Positions 6,415-12,991 of a DNA stretch of 15,603 bases are shown here, piece by piece; within the stretch, counting starts at the first letter, position 1, and every line of letters begins with the position of its first letter. The translations under genes and the position numbers were made by a program. Under the pieces are notes generated by a model. It saw only the letters and a list, made by a program, of their open reading frames with translations. It was not told the origin of the DNA and ran no database searches. Source of the DNA: T1Sed10-7 sp046483565 (GTDB lineage Bacteria > Actinomycetota > Nitriliruptoria > Nitriliruptorales > Nitriliruptoraceae); contig JAWOCZ010000077.1 in NCBI GenBank assembly GCA_046483565.1, positions 1 to 15,603 on the forward strand, written 5' to 3'.

Positions 6415-7329
6415 CTAGACCTGTGCCCGGCGCGCGACCAGTCGCGCGATGACCGACAGGATCAGCACGATCGCGATGAGGGTGAAGCCCCCCGCCCAGG
6501 CACGCTGGATCCCGCCGTCGAAGGGTTGGTTGAAGCCATCGACCATCAACAGGCCGATGTCGGCCTGGGGCCGGCCCCAGAGCGCACCGATCACCTCCCG
6601 GGCGCCCAGCGCCGTCAGGATCAGGGGCGCGGTCTCTCCCGCACCGCGGGCAACCGCCAGGATCGAGCCGGTCACGATGCCCGGAGCCGCAGCCGGAAGT
6701 GTCACCTTCAGCGCGGTCTGCCAGCGACGGGCGCCCAGCCCGTAACTCGCGTTCTTGAGGTCATCGGGGACCAGTCGCAGCATCTCCTCGGTGGATCGGA
6801 CCACGATCGGCAGCATCAGGATGCCGAGCGCGGCGGCGCCGGCCAGGGTTCCGAAGCCGAGCCCTAGGCCGCCGGCTCCGCTCACCAGGAGTGCGTAGAC
6901 CGCCAGTCCGACGAAGACCGACGGGGTGCCGGTCATCACGTCGGTGAAGAACCGCACGATGTTGGGATAGAGGCCGTCGAACTCGGTGAGGTACACCGCC
7001 GCGAGGATCCCGAGCGGGATCGTCACGAGCGCAGCGATACCGGTCATGTAGAAGGTGCCGACGATGCCGTGGAGGTACCCGCCGCCCGTCTCCCGGTAGG
7101 AAAGCGGCTCGATCTGGGTGATGAAGTCCAGCGACAGCGCCGGCAGAGCGTTGACCGTCACCTGCCACAGCAGGAGCACGAGCGGTGTGACGGCGGCCAG
7201 GAACGTGATGCCGAGCACCACCGTCATCACCCGGGAGAACAGGGCTCGACGCTGTGCGTTGGGCGTCTTCACCGACAACGCTGGCCGCTCGGTGGGAGGC
7301 TCGGTCCGTGGTGTCGTGTCGACGCTCAT
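6415..7329 (-). CDS. pstA: Phosphate ABC transporter permease PstA
   Basis: This is one of the two inner-membrane subunits forming the phosphate channel. The 304 residues include a soluble N-terminal tail of about 30 residues rich in Thr/Pro/Glu and six hydrophobic segments (about 33-60, 85-115, 135-155, 160-178, 217-245 and 275-297). The EAA-type coupling loop, which docks to PstB, is NASYGLGARRWQTALKVTLPAAAPGIVTG (193-221). The segment DVMTGTPSVFVGL (130-142) is characteristic of PstA. The ATG overlaps the pstC stop as ATGA, so translation is coupled. Length agrees with the family. Confidence 0.95.
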   Translation of the reverse strand: MSVDTTPRTEPPTERPALSVKTPNAQRRALFSRVMTVVLGITFLAAVTPLVLLLWQVTVNALPALSLDFITQIEPLSYRETGGGYLHGIVGTFYMTGIAALVTIPLGILAAVYLTEFDGLYPNIVRFFTDVMTGTPSVFVGLAVYALLVSGAGGLGLGFGTLAGAAALGILMLPIVVRSTEEMLRLVPDDLKNASYGLGARRWQTALKVTLPAAAPGIVTGSILAVARGAGETAPLILTALGAREVIGALWGRPQADIGLLMVDGFNQPFDGGIQRAWAGGFTLIAIVLILSVIARLVARRAQV

Positions 7330-8315
7330 AGGGCGGCATCTCCTGCGAAGCGCCCGACGCGATACACGATGAGTCGCGCCAGGACGTTGACGATCATGGT
7401 GATGAAGAAGAGGGTGACGCCGATGGCCAACAGTGCCCAGATCGCTTCAGGCGCCGCGTCTGCGAAGGTGTTGACGATCACCGACGTCATGGCATCGCCA
7501 CCGAAGAACAGCTGCGGCGCCCAGCGCTGGCTCGACCCGATCAGATAGGCGATCGCGATCGTCTCGCCCAGTGCGCGACCAAGGCCCAGCATCGTGCCGC
7601 CGACGATGCCCGGGAAGCTGCGTGGCACGATCACGTGACGCATGGTCTCCCAGCGCGTCGCGCCCATGGCATACGCGGCGTTGACCTCGTCACGTGGTAC
7701 CTGCGCGAAGGCCTCACGGCAGATGGCCGTGATGATCGGAAGGATCATGATCGCCAGGATGTTGGCCGCCGACCAGTAGCTCGAGAGCAGCACCGGCGGT
7801 CCGAAGAAGCGGAAGCTGCCGAGCGGACTGTCTGCGATGAACTGGCCGATCGGTGCCCAGATCTCCAGGCGGAAGAAGTAGATGCCAACCAGCGCGTACA
7901 CGACGCTGGGGACCATCGCGAGCAGCTCAACGACCGAAGCCATGGCCTTCTTCAGGCGCGCCGGAGCGACCTCGTTGATGAACAGCGCGATGCCGATCGC
8001 CAGGGGCACGGCGAACAGCAGTGCGACGAAGGAGATCTTCAAGGTGCCGTAGATGAAGGGGAAGGCCCCGTAGGTGCCGGTCACTTCCGACCGGGACGAG
8101 CCGACCGACCACTCCTGTCCGGAGATGAAACCCCAGATGCCCATGGCATCGAACACCGGCCAGGCGTCGATCGCCGTGCGAAGGATCATCGCGGCCAGCA
8201 CGACCAGCACGCTGGTCGCGCTGGCGACAACGACCCAGCGGAAGATGGGATCGGCGCGTCGTCCGGCTCCTGACCCCTGCAGGCTGGACGGTGGTGTGCC
8301 TGTCGTAGCAGCCAT
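7326..8315 (-). CDS. pstC: Phosphate ABC transporter permease PstC
   Basis: This is the second membrane subunit of the phosphate importer. From the ATG at 8315, which has GAGGAG five bases upstream, the product is 329 residues, normal for PstC. The frame runs on to 8489 but that part overlaps pstS and the hairpin and reads as non-protein. Hydrophobic segments lie at about 25-48, 90-115, 128-147, 178-199, 233-258 and 290-315. The PstC landmarks WEFISGxxW-like (WGFISGQEW, 61-69), FINEVAP (112-118), LLAMVPSVVYALVGI (131-145) and the EAA loop DEVNAAYAMGATRWETMRHVIVP (209-231) are present. The stop overlaps the pstA start. Confidence 0.95.
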   Translation of the reverse strand: MAATTGTPPSSLQGSGAGRRADPIFRWVVVASATSVLVVLAAMILRTAIDAWPVFDAMGIWGFISGQEWSVGSSRSEVTGTYGAFPFIYGTLKISFVALLFAVPLAIGIALFINEVAPARLKKAMASVVELLAMVPSVVYALVGIYFFRLEIWAPIGQFIADSPLGSFRFFGPPVLLSSYWSAANILAIMILPIITAICREAFAQVPRDEVNAAYAMGATRWETMRHVIVPRSFPGIVGGTMLGLGRALGETIAIAYLIGSSQRWAPQLFFGGDAMTSVIVNTFADAAPEAIWALLAIGVTLFFITMIVNVLARLIVYRVGRFAGDAAL

Positions 8316-8347
8316 CGTGACTCCTCGCTTCCCGGACCGGCGGCGGG

Positions 8348-8379
8348 CGGCCCCACCGCCCTGAGAGGCGGTGGGGCCG
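8348..8379 (-). terminator. 13-bp intercistronic hairpin between pstS and pstC
   Basis: Perfect arms 8348-8360 and 8367-8379 enclose a six-base loop. The structure lies 12 bp past the pstS stop and 32 bp before pstC. There is no T-run. Binding-protein genes are usually made in excess of their permeases, and a hairpin here could stop most transcripts or protect the pstS mRNA 3' end while allowing some read-through into pstCA. Confidence 0.7.
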
Positions 8380-8391
8380 GCCGCTCGGAGA

Positions 8392-9597
8392 TCAGTTGGC
8401 GGAGTTGATCCGCTCGATCTGTGCCACCACGGCCTCCTCGAACGCTCCCGTCGGAGGAGCGTAGAACAGGTCGCGCGAGAGGTCGTCACCCTCGGTGACG
8501 GCCCAGGTGAAGAACTCGATCAGCGACTCGGCGACAGCATCGTCGTACCCGCATTCCCAGGCGAGGATCCAGTGGGCTCCGACGATCGGGTATCCGTCAC
8601 CACCGACCCCGAGGATCGCGAACCGCTGGTCCTCCGGGATGGTGTCGATGATGGAGCTCGGCCCCTCGGAGATCGAGTCCAGGGTCGGCTCGATGACGTT
8701 CCCGTCGGCGTTGATCAGGGCTGCCGTCGAGATGTCGTTCTCCACGGCGTAGGCGTAGGAGAGGTAGCCGACCGCGCCTGGCTGCTGCTGCGTTTCCGCG
8801 GCCACACCCTCGTTGCCGTTCCCACCGATCGTCCCAGCGGCCCAGTCGACCTCGGTACCGAAGCCGAGATCCCAGTTGCTGGCCGCGTCGTCGAGGTACT
8901 GCGTGAAGATGTTGGTCGTTCCCGAGCCGTCCGAACGGTGCACGGCGACCAGGTTGGTGCTCGGCAGGTCGACGTCCGGGTTCAACTCGGCGATGGCCGG
9001 GTCGTCCCAGGAGGTGATCTCCACGTTGTAGATGCCGGCGACCGCGTCTGCGTCGAGGACGATGCTCTCCTGACCCGCGGCTTCCAGAGCAGCGTCCAGG
9101 TCAGGGTCGTTGTAGGAGACGACCACGGAGCCGAAGGCGTCAACGAAGTGGATCGGTTCGCAGCCACGGATCTCACGAGCCTCTTCCATGGCCTCATCGG
9201 TCAGGTGCGCCTCGGTCGAACCGAAGTCGACGTTCTCCGACAGGAACTGCTCGATACCACCGCCGGAACCGATGGACTGGTAGTTGACGTTGATTCCCGG
9301 CTCGTTGTCGCGGATCCACTCCAGCATCAGCGGGGTGATGAACGTCGCGCCGGCGCCCAGCAGATCGGCCGACTCGGCATCGACACCGACCTGATCGTCC
9401 TCTTCGAGCAGATCGGCGTCCGCGTCGTCAGCGTCGTCCTCGGTGGCCTCGTCGTCACCGGCGTCGTCGCCGTCGTCTGACGTCGTGTCGGCATCGGCTG
9501 CGGTTGGCGTGTCATCAGCATCGCCGCCACCACAGGCGACGGCGAACAGGGCGATGGCCGCGATGGCCGCCACACTGCGTCGGGAGAAACTGCGCAT
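8392..9597 (-). CDS. pstS: Phosphate-binding lipoprotein PstS
   Basis: This is the extracytoplasmic phosphate receptor for PstCAB. The N-terminus has basic residues, a hydrophobic stretch and a lipobox ending AVAC, with C22 the expected lipidated cysteine. Then comes a long Asp/Glu/Ala/Thr linker (about 25-68, strongly acidic) before the binding domain. Phosphate-site motifs are visible: GAGATF (81-86), SIGSGGG (108-114), DFGSTEA (124-130), HRSDGSGTT (220-228) and GTIGGNGNEGVA (255-266). The 401-residue length is normal for actinobacterial PstS plus the linker. The ATG at 9597 has AGGAG about ten bases upstream. A PHO box lies 114 bp upstream, so induction by PhoP under phosphate limitation is the likely control. 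It is the first gene of pstS-pstC-pstA. Confidence 0.95.
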   Translation of the reverse strand: MRSFSRRSVAAIAAIALFAVACGGGDADDTPTAADADTTSDDGDDAGDDEATEDDADDADADLLEEDDQVGVDAESADLLGAGATFITPLMLEWIRDNEPGINVNYQSIGSGGGIEQFLSENVDFGSTEAHLTDEAMEEAREIRGCEPIHFVDAFGSVVVSYNDPDLDAALEAAGQESIVLDADAVAGIYNVEITSWDDPAIAELNPDVDLPSTNLVAVHRSDGSGTTNIFTQYLDDAASNWDLGFGTEVDWAAGTIGGNGNEGVAAETQQQPGAVGYLSYAYAVENDISTAALINADGNVIEPTLDSISEGPSSIIDTIPEDQRFAILGVGGDGYPIVGAHWILAWECGYDDAVAESLIEFFTWAVTEGDDLSRDLFYAPPTGAFEEAVVAQIERINSAN

Positions 9598-9710
9598 GAG
9601 TTTGCGCTCCTAAGTCGTGGATGGAGAGAAGGCTCATTGGAGCCGCGTGTGCGGAACCCATTGCTCCGACGTCCCGGACGGTAAGGAAGCCGGGTAGCCA
9701 CGAGCCCGGT

Positions 9711-9732
9711 CGTAGGTGACCGCCGGATGAAC
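9711..9732 (-). promoter_or_regulatory. PHO box (PhoP-type direct repeat) upstream of pstS
   Basis: On the minus strand GTTCATCCGGC is followed directly by GGTCACCTACG. Against the Streptomyces PhoP repeat unit (G-G/T-TCA-YYY-R-G/C-G) these match 10 and 11 of 11. The second unit could overlap a -35: GTCACC is followed after 18 bases by TACCCG. A lone similar unit, GTTCACCTGGC, occurs on the plus strand at 9747-9757. Confidence 0.7.
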
Positions 9733-9802
9733 GCTTGGGGCGGGTCGTTCACCTGGCTGTGCGCGGTGGGCGGGACGATCAAACGCCCGCTGCGCTGACA
9801 AT

Positions 9803-10040
9803 CGACGGGTGGCAACCCCCGTGGCCGCCAGCGCGACTGCTCCCCGACGCCACCGTGGCCGCCAGAGCGGTTGCTCCCCGACACCACCGTGGCCCCCAGC
9901 GCGACTGCTCCCCGACGCCACCGTGGCCGCCAGCGCGGTTGCTCCCCTCCGTCGCGCCGAGGGGTCCGGGGAAACGACGGGTGGCAACCACCGTGGCCGC
10001 CAGCGCGGTTGCTCCCCGACGCCACCGTGGCCGCCAGCGC
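9803..10040. repeat. Cluster of 34-bp tandem repeats with a 172-bp-spaced duplication
   Basis: The 34-bp unit starts CCGTGGCCGCCAGCGCG, continues with an RYTGCTCCCC block and ends GACGCCA. Copies begin at 9819, 9853, 9887, 9921 (its end degenerate), 9991 and 10025 (partial, 16 bp). Copies 1-4 are contiguous, and a 36-bp interruption precedes copy 5. A larger 66-bp block (9803-9868) recurs at 9975-10040 with 62 of 66 bases identical, including the leading CGACGGGTGGCAACC. Unit junctions form GCCAC-C-GTGGC near-palindromes, and GCAACC (9984-9989) can pair with GGTTGC (10007-10012). The period is not a multiple of three and no frame reads convincingly, so it is non-coding. With no unique spacers it is not CRISPR. 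Together with the pstS leader it fills the 574-bp gap 9598-10171. Confidence 0.85.
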
Positions 10041-10171
10041 CACCGCGATCAGGGCGATGACCGTCACACCCCCATGGCAAGCTCTGGTTCTTGTCATGCG
10101 AACCCGGTCGCCACGTACCAGGGCCCCGCGGGCAAGGGAATCCACCGTGGGGGCGGTTGGAGGACCGGCAC

Positions 10172-10894
10172 ATGCCAAGAGATCCGCAGCGACCCGCAGA
10201 AGACGGCTGCCAGGAAAGGGACTGCGACCGACGCCACTACGCCCGGGGCTGGTGCGGGATGCACTACAAACGGTGGCTACGGACGGGGAGTCCCGTGCGC
10301 GGCGAGCAGCCGCGGCAGTGCGCGGTAGCAGGCTGCGACCACGCCGCGAAGAGCCGCGGGTGGTGCCACGGCCACTACCAACGGTGGCGGGCTCATGGTG
10401 CTGTGCAGGCGTCGGTCCCGCTGCGCAGGGCCGGGACCTGCGAGGTCCGGGACTGCGACCGGAAGCGCTACGCCCGCGGGTTGTGCAACACCCACTACCG
10501 GCGGCTCCTGGCCACCGGTGACGCCCGTCCCGAGGACCCGATCAGGATCGTGACCGGTGAGGGGTGGGACAATCACGGCTACTGGGTCGTTCCGGTCGAC
10601 GCCGGTGAGCGATGGCTCTCAGGTGGAGAGCGGCGGATGGCCGAGCATCGACTCATCATGGCGAGAGCACTCGGCCGACCGCTCACGAGCGACGAGGTGG
10701 TGCACCACGTCAACGGCGATCGGTCAGACAACCGCCGTGAGAACCTCGAACTCTGGAGCACGTCGCACCCCCAAGGTCAGCGTGTCCAGGACAAGGTGCA
10801 GTGGGCGATACGACTGCTCGAGCGCTACGCGCCCGAACGACTCACCTCAAACCAGCCGCCAGAAGCTGAGGAGGCTGCTCGACCGCCTTGGTAG
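10172..10894 (+). CDS. HNH endonuclease with three N-terminal Cys/His zinc-binding repeats
   Basis: This is a 240-residue basic protein. The C-terminal half carries an HNH module: an AEHRLIMARALGRPL segment (157-171) followed by DEVVHHVNGDRSDNRRENLELW (174-195), with H178, H179, N181 and N191 as the likely core. This is the layout of HNH_3-type nucleases, which bind a divalent metal and nick DNA. The N-terminal half has three repeats with identical C-x4-C-x9-C-x2-H spacing: C13/C18/C28/H31, C50/C55/C65/H68 and C90/C95/C105/H108. Each is followed by an aromatic-basic stretch (HYKRW, HYQRW, HYRRL), suggesting three small zinc knuckles for nucleic-acid binding. The start is the ATG at 10172, with GGAGG about eight bases before it; the frame is open upstream to 10091 but enters repeat-flanking sequence. 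Target and role are unknown. It might be a stand-alone homing-type or phage-derived nuclease. No integrase or intron was found nearby. Confidence 0.85.
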   Translation: MPRDPQRPAEDGCQERDCDRRHYARGWCGMHYKRWLRTGSPVRGEQPRQCAVAGCDHAAKSRGWCHGHYQRWRAHGAVQASVPLRRAGTCEVRDCDRKRYARGLCNTHYRRLLATGDARPEDPIRIVTGEGWDNHGYWVVPVDAGERWLSGGERRMAEHRLIMARALGRPLTSDEVVHHVNGDRSDNRRENLELWSTSHPQGQRVQDKVQWAIRLLERYAPERLTSNQPPEAEEAARPPW

Positions 10895-10898
10895 GAAG

Positions 10899-10936
10899 CA
10901 CAGCGGGTGCCGACCCGAAGGCCGGCACCCGCTGTG
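10899..10936. terminator. Strong 14-bp-stem terminator between the HNH gene and tRNA-Glu
   Basis: Perfect arms 10899-10912 and 10923-10936 enclose a ten-base loop. The hairpin begins four bases past the HNH stop and ends 19 bp from the 3' end of the convergent tRNA-Glu, so it can serve both strands. On the tRNA side a short T-rich stretch (GTTTCT) precedes it. Confidence 0.8.
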
Positions 10937-10955
10937 GATAGCCTGTGGAGAAACG

Positions 10956-11028
10956 TACCCCCGATGGGATTTGAACCCACGTTACCGCCTTGAGAGGGCG
11001 GCGTCCTAGGCCGCTAGACGACGGGGGC
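10956..11028 (-). tRNA. tRNA-Glu (anticodon CTC)
   Basis: The 73-nt cloverleaf on the minus strand has acceptor GCCCCCG paired with CGGGGGT (first pair a G-T wobble), discriminator A, D-arm GTCTAGCGGCCTAGGAC, anticodon stem GCCGCC/GGCGGT around loop CTCTCAA (anticodon CTC) and T-loop TTCAAAT. CCA is not encoded. It is the second of two tRNAs downstream of gltX. Confidence 0.95.
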
Positions 11029-11094
11029 GCGTAGGAAACCCGACCGCACGCGGCCGGGGTATGTGAGCCTACTCAACTTCAGCTCCGTGGTCGA

Positions 11095-11112
11095 ACCGCG
11101 GTCTCCCGCGGT
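11095..11112 (-). terminator. 7-bp hairpin between the two tRNA genes
   Basis: ACCGCGG (11095-11101) pairs with CCGCGGT (11106-11112) across a TCTC loop, nine bases past the 3' end of tRNA-Gln. It could be a processing signal or weak terminator in a tRNA-Gln/tRNA-Glu transcript. The rest of the 92-bp spacer shows nothing clear. Confidence 0.45.
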
Positions 11113-11120
11113 CCCACTAG

Positions 11121-11192
11121 CTCGGGGGGAAGGACTCGAACCCTCAATAACTGGACCAGAACCAGTCGTGTTACCGATTACACCACCCCCGA
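11121..11192 (-). tRNA. tRNA-Gln (anticodon CTG)
   Basis: The 72-nt cloverleaf on the minus strand has acceptor TCGGGGG paired with CCCCCGA, discriminator G, D-arm GTGTAATCGGTAACAC, anticodon stem ACTGG/CCAGT around loop TTCTGGT (anticodon CTG), and T-arm GAGGG/CCTTC with TTCGAGT. The 72-nt length and the body are typical of bacterial tRNA-Gln. CCA is not encoded. It lies 146 bp after the gltX stop. Confidence 0.95.
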
Positions 11193-11338
11193 TCGGGTGT
11201 CGCTCGCGACGCCCACCTGCAGGATGGTGTCACGTGCGGCTGCGGAGGGTACGCACCCCCGGTCCTGGGCGCAAAGGCGACGGTGGGAGCTCGTGGCGAG
11301 GCGACGACCCGAGCTGCGGGGAGCGCGGCCCCGCTGGC

Positions 11339-12949
11339 TCACTCCCCGCGGGCCCCGCGGGCCCCACGGGCCTCGCGGGCAACGGGTATGGCGGTCTCGA
11401 TGCGGTCCAGGGACCGGGCACGCCCGAGTAGCTCAAGCGATTCGAACAGCGGTGGGCTGACCGAGGAGCCCGTGACCGCCACACGGATCGGCTGCGCCAC
11501 CTTCCCGAAACCGATACCGAGCTGCTCCGGTAGCCCCCGCAGCGCTGCCTCGATGGCGGCGGTGTTCCAGGGACAGGCGTCCAGTACCTGCAGCGCGCCT
11601 TCCAGCGCCTCCACGGAACCCGCCTTGGTGAAGACCTTCTCGACCGCCGCGGGGTCCAGTTCCACACGCGGTGTGAGGAAGGGCGGCGCGTAGGCCCACA
11701 CCTCGTCGAGCCGCTGCATCCGCTCCTGGATCAGCGGCACCAGCCCCTGGATGATCGCCAGCTCCTCGGAGCTGACCGGTGGGTGCAGGATGTGATCCTC
11801 GAGCTCCGTGCCGTCCAGGAAGGGCACCAGCCGCGTGGCGAGGTCCCCGGGGGCCAGTTCACGGATCCGCTCCCCGTTGAAGGCGGTGAGCTTGTCGACG
11901 TCGAAGGCGGCCGCGGACCGGCCCACCGCAGACAGGTCGAACTCCGCGATCATCTCCTCGTCGTTCAGCCGTTCGCGACCATCCGCCGGCGCCCACCCGA
12001 GCAGCGCCAGGTAGTTGCGCAGGGTCTCCGGAAGGAACCCCTGGCGGCGGAACTCCTGGATCGACACCGATCCGTGCCGCTTGGACAGCTTCTTGCGGTC
12101 CATGCCGACCACCATCGGCAGGTGTGCGAAGGCCTGCACCGGCCCGAAGGACGGATCTCGCGCCGGCAGGCCCACCTCGGCGAGCGCATCGTCGAGCAGG
12201 CCGTCCTCGAGCAGCAGCTGGTGCAGCAGGACCTGTCGGGGGGTGACCGACAGCAGATCCTCACCGCGGCACACCAGGGAGATGCCCTGGGCGAGGTCGT
12301 CGACGGAGTTGGCGAGCGGGTAGGTGGCGGAGCCGTCGGAACGCTCGATGACGGGGTCGGAGATGGTCGACCAGGCGAAGCGGACCTCGCCGCGCACCAG
12401 GTCGGTGACCACCACCTCGCCGTCGGTGGGGGTGCGCAGACGCAAGCTGCCCACACGGCCCTCGGCACCGAAGGCCGCCAGCTCCTCGTCGGTGTGCTCG
12501 AACTCCGCGGCCTTGACCACCGGCGGGCCGGCGCCCTCACCCTGGCGGTGCTGCGCACGCCAGGTCTCGAGCTCCTCAGCGGTGCGGTGGTCGCGGTAGG
12601 CGTGACCGGCCTCCTCGAGGCGGCGTGCCACCTCGGCGTAGAGCGCACGCCGCTCGGACTGGCGGTAGGGCCCGAAGGCGCCGCGGCTGGTCAGCTCCCC
12701 GTCGGCGGCGAGCACCGGCCCCTCGTCCCAGTCGAGCCCCATCCAGTCCAGCGCCTCGATCATGGAACGCATGGAGTCGTCGGTGGCACGGGTCGCGTCG
12801 GTGTCCTCGATGCGGAACACGAAGCTGCCGCCATGATGACGGGCATGCAGCCAGTTGTAGAGCGCGGCCCGCACGCTGCCGACGTGCAACCACCCCGAGG
12901 GGGCGGGGCAGAAGCGGACGCGGGGTGGGGTGGGTGCGGAGGTGGACAC
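11339..12949 (-). CDS. gltX: Glutamyl-tRNA synthetase
   Basis: This is a class Ib aminoacyl-tRNA synthetase charging tRNA-Glu with glutamate in the cytosol. In bacteria without GlnRS the enzyme also mischarges tRNA-Gln. The HIGH motif is LHVG (21-24) in CPAPSGWLHVGSVRAALYNWL, and the KMSKS motif is KLSKR (287-291). FRIEDTD (45-51), SDGSATYPLANSVDD (204-218) and RGEDLLSVTPRQ (228-239) are standard GluRS catalytic-domain segments. The 536 residues exceed the usual 470-500, partly through a C-terminal Ala/Arg/Gly tail encoded by a 9-bp tandem repeat. The start is GTG at 12949 with GAGGAG four bases upstream. It is 42 bp downstream of the NCS2 gene and upstream of tRNA-Gln and tRNA-Glu, on the same strand. 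Confidence 0.95.
   Translation of the reverse strand: MSTSAPTPPRVRFCPAPSGWLHVGSVRAALYNWLHARHHGGSFVFRIEDTDATRATDDSMRSMIEALDWMGLDWDEGPVLAADGELTSRGAFGPYRQSERRALYAEVARRLEEAGHAYRDHRTAEELETWRAQHRQGEGAGPPVVKAAEFEHTDEELAAFGAEGRVGSLRLRTPTDGEVVVTDLVRGEVRFAWSTISDPVIERSDGSATYPLANSVDDLAQGISLVCRGEDLLSVTPRQVLLHQLLLEDGLLDDALAEVGLPARDPSFGPVQAFAHLPMVVGMDRKKLSKRHGSVSIQEFRRQGFLPETLRNYLALLGWAPADGRERLNDEEMIAEFDLSAVGRSAAAFDVDKLTAFNGERIRELAPGDLATRLVPFLDGTELEDHILHPPVSSEELAIIQGLVPLIQERMQRLDEVWAYAPPFLTPRVELDPAAVEKVFTKAGSVEALEGALQVLDACPWNTAAIEAALRGLPEQLGIGFGKVAQPIRVAVTGSSVSPPLFESLELLGRARSLDRIETAIPVAREARGARGARGE
11345..11380 (-). repeat. Four-copy 9-bp tandem repeat at the 3' end of gltX
   Basis: On the minus strand GCCCGCGAG, GCCCGTGGG, GCCCGCGGG and GCCCGCGGG run in tandem, followed by a Glu codon and the stop. 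In frame this encodes Ala-Arg-Glu then three Ala-Arg-Gly. The repeat length keeps frame, so copy number can vary without breaking the protein. Confidence 0.85.
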
Positions 12950-12991
12950 GGTGCTCCTCGGTGCCGGTGTGGTGGAGGCTATGGCGTGCGA

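Noticed and set aside
9819..10040. CRISPR array
   Set aside because: Units are contiguous, with no unique spacers of constant length, and no cas genes are nearby.
10172..11192. Integrated mobile element using the tRNA genes as attachment site
   Set aside because: There is no integrase or transposase, and I saw no duplicated tRNA 3' end; an HNH gene alone is not enough.
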